Source of the DNA: Candidatus Omnitrophota bacterium
GTDB lineage: Bacteria > Omnitrophota > Gorgyraeia > Velamenicoccales > Velamenicoccaceae
DNA: 27,900 bases
NCBI GenBank assembly: GCA_028717105.1
Contig: JAQUOM010000006.1
Location: 1 to 27,900 of the forward strand
Direction: 5' to 3'
The translations under genes and the position numbers were made by a program. Positions 1-7,155 of this stretch are shown here, piece after piece (within the stretch, counting starts at the first letter, position 1; the number at the start of each line of letters is the position of its first letter). A model generated the notes under the pieces. It had not been told where the DNA came from, made no database searches, and saw only the letters and a program-made list of their open reading frames with translations.

Positions 1-1
1 C

Positions 2-220
2 TTTTGGAAGATCCTCTACGATCTCCTTAAGGAAAAAGTGACGATCTTCTGTTCGACCGCCTATCTCGATGAGGCCGAACGGTGCAAAAGGGTGGGGATG
101 ATCCATAAGGGTAAACTCCTGCGTTGTGAGGAACCGGAGAAGATCAAGAAAGAATGGAACGCCAGGACCTTGGAAGAGGCGTTTGTCGCCATTATCAAAG
201 AGGCCGAGTCAACGGGATGA
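2..220 (+). CDS. ABC transporter ATP-binding protein, C-terminal fragment (first half of a YbhF-like pair)
   Basis: Only the last 72 codons lie in the window; the 5' end is cut off by the window edge. The visible part starts FWKILYDLL and continues through STAYLDEAERC, the region just after Walker B where the switch histidine normally sits. Here the position reads S-T-A-Y, so the usual His is not evident. It then runs into the GMIHKGKLL beta-strand typical of drug and ABC-2 exporter ATPases. In E. coli YbhF two ATPase modules are fused in one chain, and the N-terminal module is often the less canonical. This fragment plus the next gene resembles that pair split into two proteins. Its TGA stop overlaps the ATG of the next gene (ATGA). 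It would act in the cytoplasm, hydrolysing ATP for the two permeases downstream. Family is clear; substrate is unknown. Confidence 0.8.
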   Translation, partial: FWKILYDLLKEKVTIFCSTAYLDEAERCKRVGMIHKGKLLRCEEPEKIKKEWNARTLEEAFVAIIKEAESTG

Positions 221-1173
221 ACAACGCGCCTGAGATTGCCGTCAGCGTCAGGGAATTGGAGAAGCGGTTCGGGGATTTCACCGCGGTCAACAAGGTGACA
301 TTCGACGTCCGCCAGGGGGAGATTTTCGGGTTTTTGGGGCCTAACGGCGCCGGCAAATCCACGACGATTCGCATGCTTTGCGGCATCTATGCCCCGACGT
401 CGGGTTCGGGGACGGTCGGCGGTTTTGATATTATCCGCGAGCAGAACCTGATCAAGGAACACATCGGTTATATGTCCCAGAAATTCTCGCTTTACGACGA
501 CCTGACGGTTGAAGAGAACATCGATTTCTACTCGGGGATCTACAAGATCCCCGCGCAGGAGCGGCAGGCCAGAAAAGAAGAAGTCATCCGCCTGGCGAAT
601 CTTGAGGATTTCCGTCATCGCCCGACGAAGATCATCTCCGGCGGATGGAAACAGCGCCTGGCCTTGGGTTGTGCTCTCATCCATCATCCCCAGATGCTCT
701 TTTTGGACGAACCAACCTCGGGGGTCGACCCGATCACGCGCGCCAACTTCTGGGCGATCATCAAAGACCTGGCCGGCAAGGGCGTTACTATTTTTGTGAC
801 GACACACTATATGGACGAGGCCGAGAATTGCAACCGGATGGTCCTGATTTATCACGGTACGATCATCGCTATGGGCACGCCGGAGGAGATGAAGACAAAG
901 TTCATGAAAAGCGATGTTGTTGAGATCGTCTTGGCTGAGGCCCAGAACTGGATTGATGATTTGGGCCGGCTGGACGTGATCAAGGAGGCGGCGCTTTTCG
1001 GTTCCAACATCCACGCTGTCGTTTATGAAGCTGAGAAAGCCATCCCGGCGATCACGGCCTATCTCAGCGGCCGGGGCGCGGAGGTCGGAGAAATCCGCAA
1101 GATCATGCCGTCTCTCGAGGATGTTTTTGTTTCGGCTATCGAGAATTACGATAAAGCGCACGAGAAATCCTGA
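217..1173 (+). CDS. ABC-2 exporter ATPase subunit (YbhF C-terminal-half-like)
   Basis: This is a 318-residue ATP-binding protein. The Walker A motif GPNGAGKST lies near residues 41-49, the signature reads SGGWKQR near residue 140, Walker B is MLFLDEPTSGVDP near residue 160, and the switch histidine is in VTTHYMDEA. The Trp-Lys after SGG is characteristic of YbhF/drug-exporter ATPases rather than importers. The C-terminal ~80 residues form the extension common in ABC-2 ATPases. I chose ATG 217 because it overlaps the upstream stop as ATGA and the family similarity begins right after it; an in-frame GTG at 154 lies inside the preceding gene. Two permease genes follow within 20 bp, so it should energise their export activity at the inner membrane. 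The substrate (drug, lipid or polysaccharide) cannot be read from sequence. Confidence 0.93.
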   Translation: MNNAPEIAVSVRELEKRFGDFTAVNKVTFDVRQGEIFGFLGPNGAGKSTTIRMLCGIYAPTSGSGTVGGFDIIREQNLIKEHIGYMSQKFSLYDDLTVEENIDFYSGIYKIPAQERQARKEEVIRLANLEDFRHRPTKIISGGWKQRLALGCALIHHPQMLFLDEPTSGVDPITRANFWAIIKDLAGKGVTIFVTTHYMDEAENCNRMVLIYHGTIIAMGTPEEMKTKFMKSDVVEIVLAEAQNWIDDLGRLDVIKEAALFGSNIHAVVYEAEKAIPAITAYLSGRGAEVGEIRKIMPSLEDVFVSAIENYDKAHEKS

Positions 1174-1190
1174 AAAAAGGGAAGAACGCC

Positions 1191-2324
1191 GTGAATTTAA
1201 AACGAATACGGGCCATCGCCTGGAAAGAGTTTATCCAGATCAAGCGCGATCCGAGGTCGTTGGCGTTGTCCCTGGGGATCCCCGTCTTTTTGCTTCTGAT
1301 CTTTGGTTTCGGGTTGTCGCTCGACATCGATCGCGTGCGCACGATCGTCTGGAACCAGGATGCCTCCTCTAAAGTCACGCGCGACTTCCTTTTGAATTTC
1401 AAATATTCAAAATATTTTCATGTCGTCGCCTATACGGACAATTACGACGACATCCAGCATCGTATCGATTCGGGCCAGGCGATGCTGGCCCTCGTGATCC
1501 CGAAAGACTTCTCGCATTTCCTGGAGGCGGGCAAGGCCGCGCCCCTGCAATTGATTGTCGACGGCAGCGACGCCAATACCGCGACCATCGCGATGAACTA
1601 CGTGCGGTCCGTGGTTTACGGCTATAACGTACAGCTTTTGTCCCGTATGCTTTTGTCGCGCGGCATCGCTCCCCGTGCGCAGGTGGAGGCCAGGCCCCGC
1701 ATCTGGTACAACATGGGGCTGACGAGTACGTGGTTTATCGTGCCGGGTGTCATCGCGATGATCATCATGATTGTCTCTGCCCTGGTCACGTCTTTGTGTG
1801 TGGCGCGCGAATGGGAGCGCGGTACGATGGAGCAGCTGATCGCCACGCCCGTTAAGGCGCCGGAACTTGTCATCGGTAAATTCATCCCGTATTTCTGTAT
1901 CGGTTTTTTCGATCTCATCGTCGGCGTCCTGATGGCTCGCTTTTTGTTCGGCGTGCCGTTCAGGGGCAATTACCTGACCTTGGCGCTCATGAGCAGCCTG
2001 TTTTTGACCGGCGCGCTCTCCCAGGGGATATATATTTCCGTGGTCGCCAGGACACAGCTGATGGCCAGCCAGCTGGCGAGCCTGACCACGCTCATCCCGA
2101 CGCTCCTTTTGTCGGGATTTATCTATCCGATCTTCAATATGCCCAAGGCTGTCCAGGCGATCACGTATTTCGTGCCGGCGCGTTACTATATCATCATCCT
2201 GCGGGAGTTGTTTTTAAAGGCCGGCGGCCTCGCCGTCATGTGGGATGAGGCGCTTTTTTTATTCCTGTTTGCCGTTTTAATGTTTACGTTCGCCATCCGT
2301 CGTTTCAAGAAAAAGGTCGTCTGA
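1191..2324 (+). CDS. ABC-2 type transporter permease (YbhS-like)
   Basis: The product is a 377-residue inner-membrane protein with the classic ABC-2 exporter plan. It opens with a cytoplasmic helix and KEFIQIKRDPRSL motif, then TM1 (about residues 28-46). A large extracytoplasmic domain of about 130 residues follows (DGSDANTATIAMNY). Five C-terminal membrane helices start near residue 180 with WFIVPGVIAMIIM. The EWERGTMEQLIATPV motif between TM2 and TM3 is the ABC2_membrane coupling signature. The start is GTG 1191, 17 bases after the ATPase stop, behind a purine-rich GGGAAGAA stretch. It probably forms a heterodimer with the next permease, as YbhS does with YbhR. Substrate unknown. Confidence 0.93.
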   Translation: MNLKRIRAIAWKEFIQIKRDPRSLALSLGIPVFLLLIFGFGLSLDIDRVRTIVWNQDASSKVTRDFLLNFKYSKYFHVVAYTDNYDDIQHRIDSGQAMLALVIPKDFSHFLEAGKAAPLQLIVDGSDANTATIAMNYVRSVVYGYNVQLLSRMLLSRGIAPRAQVEARPRIWYNMGLTSTWFIVPGVIAMIIMIVSALVTSLCVAREWERGTMEQLIATPVKAPELVIGKFIPYFCIGFFDLIVGVLMARFLFGVPFRGNYLTLALMSSLFLTGALSQGIYISVVARTQLMASQLASLTTLIPTLLLSGFIYPIFNMPKAVQAITYFVPARYYIIILRELFLKAGGLAVMWDEALFLFLFAVLMFTFAIRRFKKKVV

Positions 2325-2330
2325 CTTCAT

Positions 2331-3458
2331 ATGTGGGAAAGAGCGAAGTCTATCCTTATTAAGGAATTCAAACAGATCTTCCGGGACCCCCGGATGAAGA
2401 CGATCATTTTTATCTCCCCTTTGATCCAGATCATCCTCTTCGGATATGCGGCCAACAAGGACATTAATTACGTTCCCACCGCGATATTTGACCGCGACAA
2501 CACCAAGGAGAGCCGTGACTTTTTGCGCGATTTTACGTATTCCAAGTATTTCGTGCCTAAATATTACATCACGGAGGAGAAGGAGCAGAACCACGTTTTG
2601 GACAAGGGTTTGGCGAGTATTGTCATCCGCATGGACCGCGGGTTCGGCCGCAACGTCAAGGCGGGCAAGGACGCGACCGTTCAGTTGGCCTATGACGGCA
2701 CAGATTCCAATACGGCGATGGTCGTCATGGGCTACGCCAATACGATCGTGCAGAATTATCAGTATCGCCTTATGAAAGAGGAGGCCTGGGAGCGGGGCGG
2801 GATAGGAGATGCGCCTTACGTGGATTTGCGGGACCGCGCCTGGTTCAACGGCAACCTGATTTCGCGCAACTACTATCTGCCCGGCGTCATCGCGACCATC
2901 GTGACGATGATGTCGCTGTTGCTTTCAGCCATGGCGATCGTCAAGGAAAAAGAGATCGGCACCATGGAGCAGTTGATCGTCAGCCCATTGAAACCCCTGG
3001 AACTTATCTTGGGTAAATTGCTTCCGTTCGGCCTCATCGCCCTGGTCCAGATCGTCCTCGTTACCGTCCTGGGCGTCCTTTGGTTTCACGTACCCTTAAG
3101 GGGGAACCTGCTTCTTTTGTTGTTTGCCACCTGTATCTATCTTTTTACGACGCTAGGGATCGGCCTTTTTATCTCGACTGTCTCATCGACCCAGCAAGAG
3201 GCGATGATGTCGGTTTTCCTCGTTTATCTGCCGACGGTCCTTTTATCGGGCTTTGCTTATCCGATCGCCAATATGCCTGCGATCATCCAGAATTTCACCT
3301 ACATCAATCCGTTGAGGTATTTTATGGTGATCATCCGCGGCATCTTTTTGAAAGGCGTCGGCATCGATATCCTTTGGCCGGAGATCCTGCCGCTTGCGTT
3401 GATCGGCCTCGTCGTTATCACGCTCAGTTCTTTGCAGTTCGGCAAGAAGATGGGGTAG
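2331..3458 (+). CDS. ABC-2 type transporter permease (YbhR-like)
   Basis: This 375-residue paralogue of the preceding permease has the same architecture: an N-terminal KEFKQIFRDPRMK motif, one helix, an extracytoplasmic domain containing DGTDSNTAMVVMGY, then five helices starting at YYLPGVIATIVTM. The coupling motif is EKEIGTMEQLIVSPL. It starts 6 bp after the previous stop, so it is surely in the same operon and is likely the second half of a permease heterodimer. A tandem pair of ABC-2 permeases behind a tandem pair of ATPases matches the ybhFSR arrangement. A YbhG/HlyD-type membrane-fusion gene would be expected upstream of this window. The operon ends here; a promoter for the next gene begins 20 bp later. 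Confidence 0.93.
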   Translation: MWERAKSILIKEFKQIFRDPRMKTIIFISPLIQIILFGYAANKDINYVPTAIFDRDNTKESRDFLRDFTYSKYFVPKYYITEEKEQNHVLDKGLASIVIRMDRGFGRNVKAGKDATVQLAYDGTDSNTAMVVMGYANTIVQNYQYRLMKEEAWERGGIGDAPYVDLRDRAWFNGNLISRNYYLPGVIATIVTMMSLLLSAMAIVKEKEIGTMEQLIVSPLKPLELILGKLLPFGLIALVQIVLVTVLGVLWFHVPLRGNLLLLLFATCIYLFTTLGIGLFISTVSSTQQEAMMSVFLVYLPTVLLSGFAYPIANMPAIIQNFTYINPLRYFMVIIRGIFLKGVGIDILWPEILPLALIGLVVITLSSLQFGKKMG

Positions 3459-3477
3459 CCGTTTTAGCGGTAAGGCA

Positions 3478-3506
3478 TTGCCTGCTTTCGGTTAAGAGCG
3501 TATAAT
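3478..3506 (+). promoter_or_regulatory. Sigma70-type promoter for the small membrane protein
   Basis: A TTGCCT -35 box (3478-3483) and a perfect TATAAT -10 box (3501-3506) are separated by exactly 17 bases. Transcription would start near 3513, giving a short leader with a strong Shine-Dalgarno before ATG 3541. This also rules out the in-frame ATG at 3508, which lies upstream of the predicted transcription start. Confidence 0.6.
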
Positions 3507-3540
3507 AATGAAAAATTGCATCACTCCCAAAGGAGGGACC

Positions 3541-3726
3541 ATGAAAGGACAGCATTTCAAGATTGTCCTCAAGATCGTGCTCCACGCGTTGCTTTTCTGG
3601 ATGTACACATCCCTGCTTGTGGACCTGTTGTTCCAGAATAAGTATCCCAATTATGTTTTTGCGATCTTTGTATTGGGATTGGGGCTGGGGTATTTTACGG
3701 CGAAGATCAAATTCGATCGAACCTGA
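3541..3726 (+). CDS. Small hypothetical membrane protein (61 aa)
   Basis: I do not recognise the family. The 61-residue product has two likely transmembrane helices, about residues 8-28 (IVLKIVLHALLFWMYTSLL) and 36-54 (PNYVFAIFVLGLGLGYFTA), joined by a short loop. It ends in a basic tail, KIKFDRT. The start is fixed by a strong AAAGGAGGG ribosome binding site at 3529-3537 ahead of ATG 3541. It has its own promoter and sits between the exporter operon and tRNA-Lys. The strong translation signal argues that it is a real gene despite its size. No function can be assigned. Confidence 0.7.
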   Translation: MKGQHFKIVLKIVLHALLFWMYTSLLVDLLFQNKYPNYVFAIFVLGLGLGYFTAKIKFDRT

Positions 3727-3732
3727 ATTTAC

Positions 3733-3761
3733 TTTACACCCGGTTTGCAATCTGGTAATAT
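3733..3761 (+). promoter_or_regulatory. Promoter of tRNA-Lys(CTT)
   Basis: TTTACA (3733-3738) and TAATAT (3756-3761) are spaced by 17 bases. The expected start, near 3768, is a few bases before the first base of the tRNA at 3772. Confidence 0.5.
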
Positions 3762-3771
3762 TGACGCCTTT

Positions 3772-3847
3772 GGGCCGTTAGCTCAGCTGGTAGAGCAACT
3801 GACTCTTAATCAGTGGGTCGGAGGTTCGAATCCTCCACGGCTCACCA
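3772..3847 (+). tRNA. tRNA-Lys(CTT)
   Basis: This is a full 76-base cloverleaf. The acceptor arms GGGCCGT and ACGGCTC pair with one G-T wobble. The D-arm is GCTC/GAGC. The anticodon stem ACTGA/TCAGT encloses loop CTCTTAA, with anticodon CTT at 3805-3807, reading AAG. The T-arm is GGAGG TTCGAAT CCTCC. The discriminator is A and the 3' CCA is encoded (3845-3847). A rho-independent terminator follows directly. Confidence 0.97.
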
Positions 3848-3852
3848 AAATT

Positions 3853-3890
3853 AAAAGGGCTGCATTTTTTGTTGCAGCTCTTTTATTTTT
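3853..3890 (+). terminator. Rho-independent terminator of tRNA-Lys(CTT)
   Basis: The arms AAAAGGGCTGCA (3853-3864) and TGCAGCTCTTTT (3873-3884) pair with one G-T wobble across a short T-rich loop. The T-rich tail runs on to 3890. Confidence 0.85.
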
Positions 3891-4315
3891 ATAAGGGGAG
3901 GATTCGAACCGGAGGGCGCCAGCCGGACGAGTAAGTCCGGCTTCTTGGCGCGGCCGCGAGGTCGCTGTTGCGGCGAATAAGCCGCAACACGAATAGCGAC
4001 GCCCGCCGAGATGTGAGGCGGGCCGAGGTCGAGCGCTTCCTTTGTTTTCTATTACAGATTAAGCGAGACTGGACAAGTAATAGCGGCTATGTAAGTTAGA
4101 GAGCGGGCGAGTATTTTTTCGCTCAACCGGTGCTCGCCGCGTTCTAGGACAAAATGGCGGGAGCCCTCCGGGATTCACTCGATTGTTTGCGGATGGTCAG
4201 TTCCCGTTCCCCCTTCCTTAGGGGTAGGGGGTAACAGGGAATCACCCCACCCGGATTCGCTCAAACCCGGGTGATCAGAATTTAGCTTTGATCGTGGTTT
4301 TACGCTTGAGAATCG
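3891..4315. repeat. Non-coding hairpin array downstream of tRNA-Lys, with an inverted T-arm copy
   Basis: No gene is visible. The stretch opens with GGAGGATTCGAACC (3897-3910), the exact reverse complement of 14 bases of the tRNA T-arm (3823-3836). Three GC-rich stem-loops follow without gaps. The first pairs GCGCC/GGCGC outside AGCCGGAC/GTCCGGCT (3916-3951). The second pairs GTCGCT/AGCGAC outside GTTGCGGC/GCCGCAAC (3961-4000). The third pairs GCCCGCC/GGCGGGC (4001-4023). Their loops all start with GA (GAGTAA, GAATAA, GAGATGTGA). Further inverted repeats occur at 4201-4241 (TTCCC/GGGAA with inner C5/G5 arms) and 4242-4274. It could be a degenerate tRNA-targeting mobile element or a structured RNA; the sequence alone does not decide. 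Confidence 0.6.
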
Positions 4316-4344
4316 TTGCGATGAGCGGGGTTTTGTGATAGGAT
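4316..4344 (+). promoter_or_regulatory. Candidate promoter of a small RNA
   Basis: TTGCGA (4316-4321) and TAGGAT (4339-4344) are spaced by 17 bases, with a predicted start near 4351. The -10 box is imperfect, so this is tentative. Support comes from the strong terminator 50-90 bases downstream with no reading frame between. Confidence 0.35.
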
Positions 4345-4350
4345 AAGGGC

Positions 4351-4430
4351 GATTGAGAGGTGGCATGTTTTTAGAGAGAGAAACCTAAAATTTTTGAGTC
4401 AAACCTTCGCAAAAAGCGGAGGTTTTTTGT
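4351..4430 (+). ncRNA. Candidate small RNA (about 80 nt)
   Basis: This is the interval between a possible promoter (4316-4344) and a clear intrinsic terminator (4401-4437). It holds no plausible open reading frame. The first half is A/G-rich with no obvious internal hairpin. It could equally be a leftover 3' end of a decayed gene that kept its terminator. Confidence 0.3.
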
Positions 4431-4437
4431 TTTTTAG
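4401..4437 (+). terminator. Rho-independent terminator
   Basis: AACCTTCGC (4402-4410) and GCGGAGGTT (4416-4424) pair with one wobble around an AAAAA loop, followed by a T-rich tract to about 4435. It precedes the metallopeptidase-like gene and insulates it from the hairpin region. Confidence 0.8.
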
Positions 4438-4511
4438 GGGCCTCACGAGGCGGGAAGCAAATGATCCTGGTTAAGGCGAGGCCTCGGAATTTCGTAGACA
4501 AATAGGTAGCT

Positions 4512-5588
4512 ATGGAAAATCAGATAGGGAATGCTTATTTAAGCAGCGCCATAGACGAATTGGTAAATACCCTGGGTATTAAAGAACAGGTGGAATATCA
4601 GGACTTAGTGCCATTGTTGAGAAAGGATATCAAGTTATGCGTCAAAAAAATTGCCTCAGTCTTGGGGCTGCCTATCGACATTAATGTCCAGTATATTTCT
4701 GCCCGCTACGATAAAGACAACAGCGTCAAATTTCAGACCAGCGATTTAGCCAGAACGGATTCTGCGGGTCGTGGCAGGGAAAGCATTACGGCCCAGGTTA
4801 CCATCCCGACAAATTTACCGATGTTCGGGACCTCGTCCCTCGTTGATTTTCCCATTCATGTGCGGGTGAGTGAAAATTGCAGCTATTGGTCTCAGGCTTT
4901 TATGGCCGTTATGGCCCATGAGCTGTCGCATATTCTTTTGTATTCCTTGTGTCACCCGCAAAAAAATAACGAAATCTATACAGATCTGACCGCCATGATT
5001 CTTGGCTTCGGCAGTATTATGGAAAACGGCCGCAAACAGACCGAGTATGCCGCCTCTGGAAACGCGACGACCACGACGACTTACGGTTATTTAAACGATG
5101 CGCAGTTTGCTTTTGCTTCCGGCAGGGTCAAGGACATCTTGAACCAACGTAAGCGGCACAAGGATCGTCTTCTGACATTGATTGTTGAGGTAAAAAAACA
5201 ACGTTCATCCTGCCGGAAGGGTCTTTGCTTGTTTAAAGAGTTTTTGGAACATCTGGACAAAAATCAAAACAGAAAGATCAAAAAGCAGGATATCCAAAAA
5301 ATCGTTAATTTTCATTCTCCGGGCTATACTGCTGCCTGGGAATTAATATTAAGCGACAGCAGGCGTTGTCTCCAGGAGGCCGATGTTTTTGTCGGGGGAA
5401 TTTTCCATTATACGGAAGCCACGGTCGAAACATTACAAAAACTGGCCAAAAAGCTTGAACCTTTTGACGATGGCTTCCGGCACGGATTGCCGCGGCTTAA
5501 TGCGGATTTAAAAGTATTGAAGAAGAACGTCGGATTGATCGTTAGGATTAAAACCGCCCTGCGAAATAAACAGAAGGGGAAAAAATAG
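4512..5588 (+). CDS. HExxH metallopeptidase-like protein of unknown family (358 aa)
   Basis: I cannot name the family. The centre carries a zincin site: HELSH at residues 136-140 preceded by a hydrophobic FMAVMA, then NEIYTDLTAM with Glu154 as the likely third zinc ligand (HExxH-x13-E). A TYGYLNDAQFAFA motif follows at about 190-202, the sort of conserved element seen after the active site in gluzincin-like domains. There is no signal peptide or membrane helix, so it is probably cytosolic. The C-terminal ~130 residues are charged and helical (KKQDIQKIVNF, QKLAKKLEPF). Leucine TTA codons and A/T-rich stretches are more frequent than in the neighbouring genes, which suggests acquisition. It is a lone gene next to a tRNA-flanking hairpin array. 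The start ATG 4512 has only a weak ribosome site. Confidence 0.75.
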   Translation: MENQIGNAYLSSAIDELVNTLGIKEQVEYQDLVPLLRKDIKLCVKKIASVLGLPIDINVQYISARYDKDNSVKFQTSDLARTDSAGRGRESITAQVTIPTNLPMFGTSSLVDFPIHVRVSENCSYWSQAFMAVMAHELSHILLYSLCHPQKNNEIYTDLTAMILGFGSIMENGRKQTEYAASGNATTTTTYGYLNDAQFAFASGRVKDILNQRKRHKDRLLTLIVEVKKQRSSCRKGLCLFKEFLEHLDKNQNRKIKKQDIQKIVNFHSPGYTAAWELILSDSRRCLQEADVFVGGIFHYTEATVETLQKLAKKLEPFDDGFRHGLPRLNADLKVLKKNVGLIVRIKTALRNKQKGKK

Positions 5589-5656
5589 AACCGCCCCCGT
5601 TTCTTTACCCGGCACCCCATTCTCCGGTATGGTTTTCTTCGTTATGACCTGTCCGG

Positions 5657-5685
5657 TTGTCTCCCGCCTTACCGCCTGATATAAT
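5657..5685 (+). promoter_or_regulatory. Promoter of the radical SAM gene, placed for leaderless transcription
   Basis: TTGTCT (5657-5662) and a perfect TATAAT (5680-5685) are spaced by 17 bases. The predicted start is about 5692, exactly the first base of the GTG start codon, so little or no 5' leader would exist. Confidence 0.6.
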
Positions 5686-5691
5686 AGAAGC

Positions 5692-7014
5692 GTGCCTGAA
5701 AACATGACCCCCTCACGAGAACTTGTCCTTATCAATCCTTGCGCGTCGTATAGGCTGATCGACGTGATTCAGAACAGTTTTACCGGCAATCCTTTTCCGC
5801 ACGCGCTGGTGGCGCTGGCGGCGTTGACGCCCGCCTCGTACCGCGTCACCTTCATCAATAAAAAGATATTCTGGCGCAAAAAAGATTTCAGCGCAGGCAA
5901 GCTTGTCGCGATGACGTGCCTGACGTCGGCGGCCCTGCACGCGTACCGTCTTGCCGATGCTTTCCGCCGCGCCGGCTCCAAAGTTGTTCTGGGAGGCCCG
6001 CATGCGAGCGCGATGCCCGAGGAGGCCCTGCAGCATGCCGACAGCGTGGTGATCGGAGAGGCGGAGCCTGTCTGGAAGAACGTTGTGGCTGACTTTGAGG
6101 CCGGAGACCTCAAGCCCCGGTATCAAGGCGAGCCTCTGGAAGATTTCTTTTCGCCCGTTTATGATTATTACCGGCGTATGGACCCGGGGTTTTTGAACCG
6201 TCTCGGCCTTCATATCGACCGCGGGTGCAAATACCGCTGCGATTTCTGTGCCAGGATTTCCGAGTGGTGCCGTCCGGTCAAGATGGAGCAGGTCTTAGAG
6301 CTGGTCAAAAGGATCAAGCAGGCGCCGCGCCCGCGTTTTGTCAAAAAGCCTTTTGTCGTCTTCCGCTGCGATAATATTTTTTCAAACCCTGCATACGCCA
6401 AAGGACTCTTCCGGAAGCTTTCGGATCTCGATGTCGACTGGGGGGCGAATTGCTCCCTCGATATGTGTTTTGATGAGGAGGCTTTGTTCCTGGCTGAGGA
6501 GAGCGGGTGCCGGGTCCTCTTGATCGGGTTCGAGACCATGCATCCCCAAAAATACCAGAAGACTGCCCTGGGGCAGGTGAGGACCAGTGAAGATTACCTG
6601 ACGGCCCTCAGGAATCTCCGCAGGCACAGGATCGGAGTGGTCGGTTCTTTTATCGTGGGGGCCGACGAGGATGGGCCTGCGGATTACTTGAGGTTGTTGC
6701 GGCTCCTGGTCAGGGCGCGGCTGTGGCGGATTTATCTGACGATCCTCACGCCGTTCCCCGGTTCCAAGCTTTACGAGCGGCTCAAGGCAGAAGGCCGCAT
6801 CTTTACTTTTAATTGGACGCGGTATAATTTTTTTAACTTCGTTTTTAAGCCGAAAGGCATGTCCATCTTCTGTCTTTATCTCTGGTTTTACGGGTTGTGC
6901 CTGGTCAGCCTGTTGTTTTCGCCGCAGTACCTCTTGATGTATCTGGTGGCTTTGTTCGTTTATCAGATCAGCTATCATGTCAGCTTTAACATTTCTTTCT
7001 GGCTTTCGCACTAG
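5692..7014 (+). CDS. B12-binding-domain-type radical SAM protein (440 aa)
   Basis: The N-terminal ~140 residues form a Rossmann-like cobalamin-binding-type domain (LVLINPC, VAMTCLTSAALHAYRLA, VVLGGPHASAMPEEAL, SVVIGEAEPVW). They lack the DxHxxG base-off cobalamin motif. The radical SAM core follows, with the iron-sulfur ligands in GCKYRCDFC: Cys179, Cys183, Cys186. Later strands include RVLLIGFETMHP and GVVGSFIVGADEDG. The C-terminus (about 395-435) is hydrophobic, with one or two likely membrane helices. Members of this group carry out methylations or rearrangements on lipids, hopanoids or peptides, but this one's substrate cannot be told. It may start at GTG 5692 or ATG 5704; neither has a Shine-Dalgarno, consistent with the leaderless promoter geometry. 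It stands alone, not in an operon. Confidence 0.9.
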   Translation: MPENMTPSRELVLINPCASYRLIDVIQNSFTGNPFPHALVALAALTPASYRVTFINKKIFWRKKDFSAGKLVAMTCLTSAALHAYRLADAFRRAGSKVVLGGPHASAMPEEALQHADSVVIGEAEPVWKNVVADFEAGDLKPRYQGEPLEDFFSPVYDYYRRMDPGFLNRLGLHIDRGCKYRCDFCARISEWCRPVKMEQVLELVKRIKQAPRPRFVKKPFVVFRCDNIFSNPAYAKGLFRKLSDLDVDWGANCSLDMCFDEEALFLAEESGCRVLLIGFETMHPQKYQKTALGQVRTSEDYLTALRNLRRHRIGVVGSFIVGADEDGPADYLRLLRLLVRARLWRIYLTILTPFPGSKLYERLKAEGRIFTFNWTRYNFFNFVFKPKGMSIFCLYLWFYGLCLVSLLFSPQYLLMYLVALFVYQISYHVSFNISFWLSH

Positions 7015-7116
7015 GAATATCCGTCGTGTCCGGCATTGCGGGAAAAGTTGAGTTTGATCGAAGCTTGGCTCCACACAGGGGGTCTCTTGCGAACGTGCAC
7101 TCGCTAACTCTTTTGA

Positions 7117-7146
7117 TTGACAATGGTTGCGTAACTGGGGTATGAT
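7117..7146 (+). promoter_or_regulatory. Promoter of the PilZ gene, near-leaderless
   Basis: A consensus TTGACA (7117-7122) and TATGAT (7141-7146) are separated by 18 bases. Transcription should begin near 7153, about three bases before ATG 7156, leaving no room for a ribosome binding site. Confidence 0.65.
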
Positions 7147-7155
7147 GGGGCACAA

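Noticed and set aside
61..1161. 366-residue open frame on the minus strand opposite the exporter ATPase
   Set aside because: It is the codon-mirror of a clear ATPase gene, has no recognisable motif or ribosome site, and is rich in Arg/Asp as antisense frames of GC-rich genes are.
3508..3540. 11-residue extension of the small membrane protein
   Set aside because: The ATG at 3508 lies before the predicted transcription start, while a strong Shine-Dalgarno serves ATG 3541.
3891..4100. CRISPR-like reading of the repeated GC hairpins
   Set aside because: The stems differ in sequence and spacing; there are no identical repeats with unique spacers and no cas genes.
4175..4366. 63-residue minus-strand frame in the hairpin array
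   Set aside because: It is proline/serine-rich, crosses two inverted repeats and has no ribosome site.
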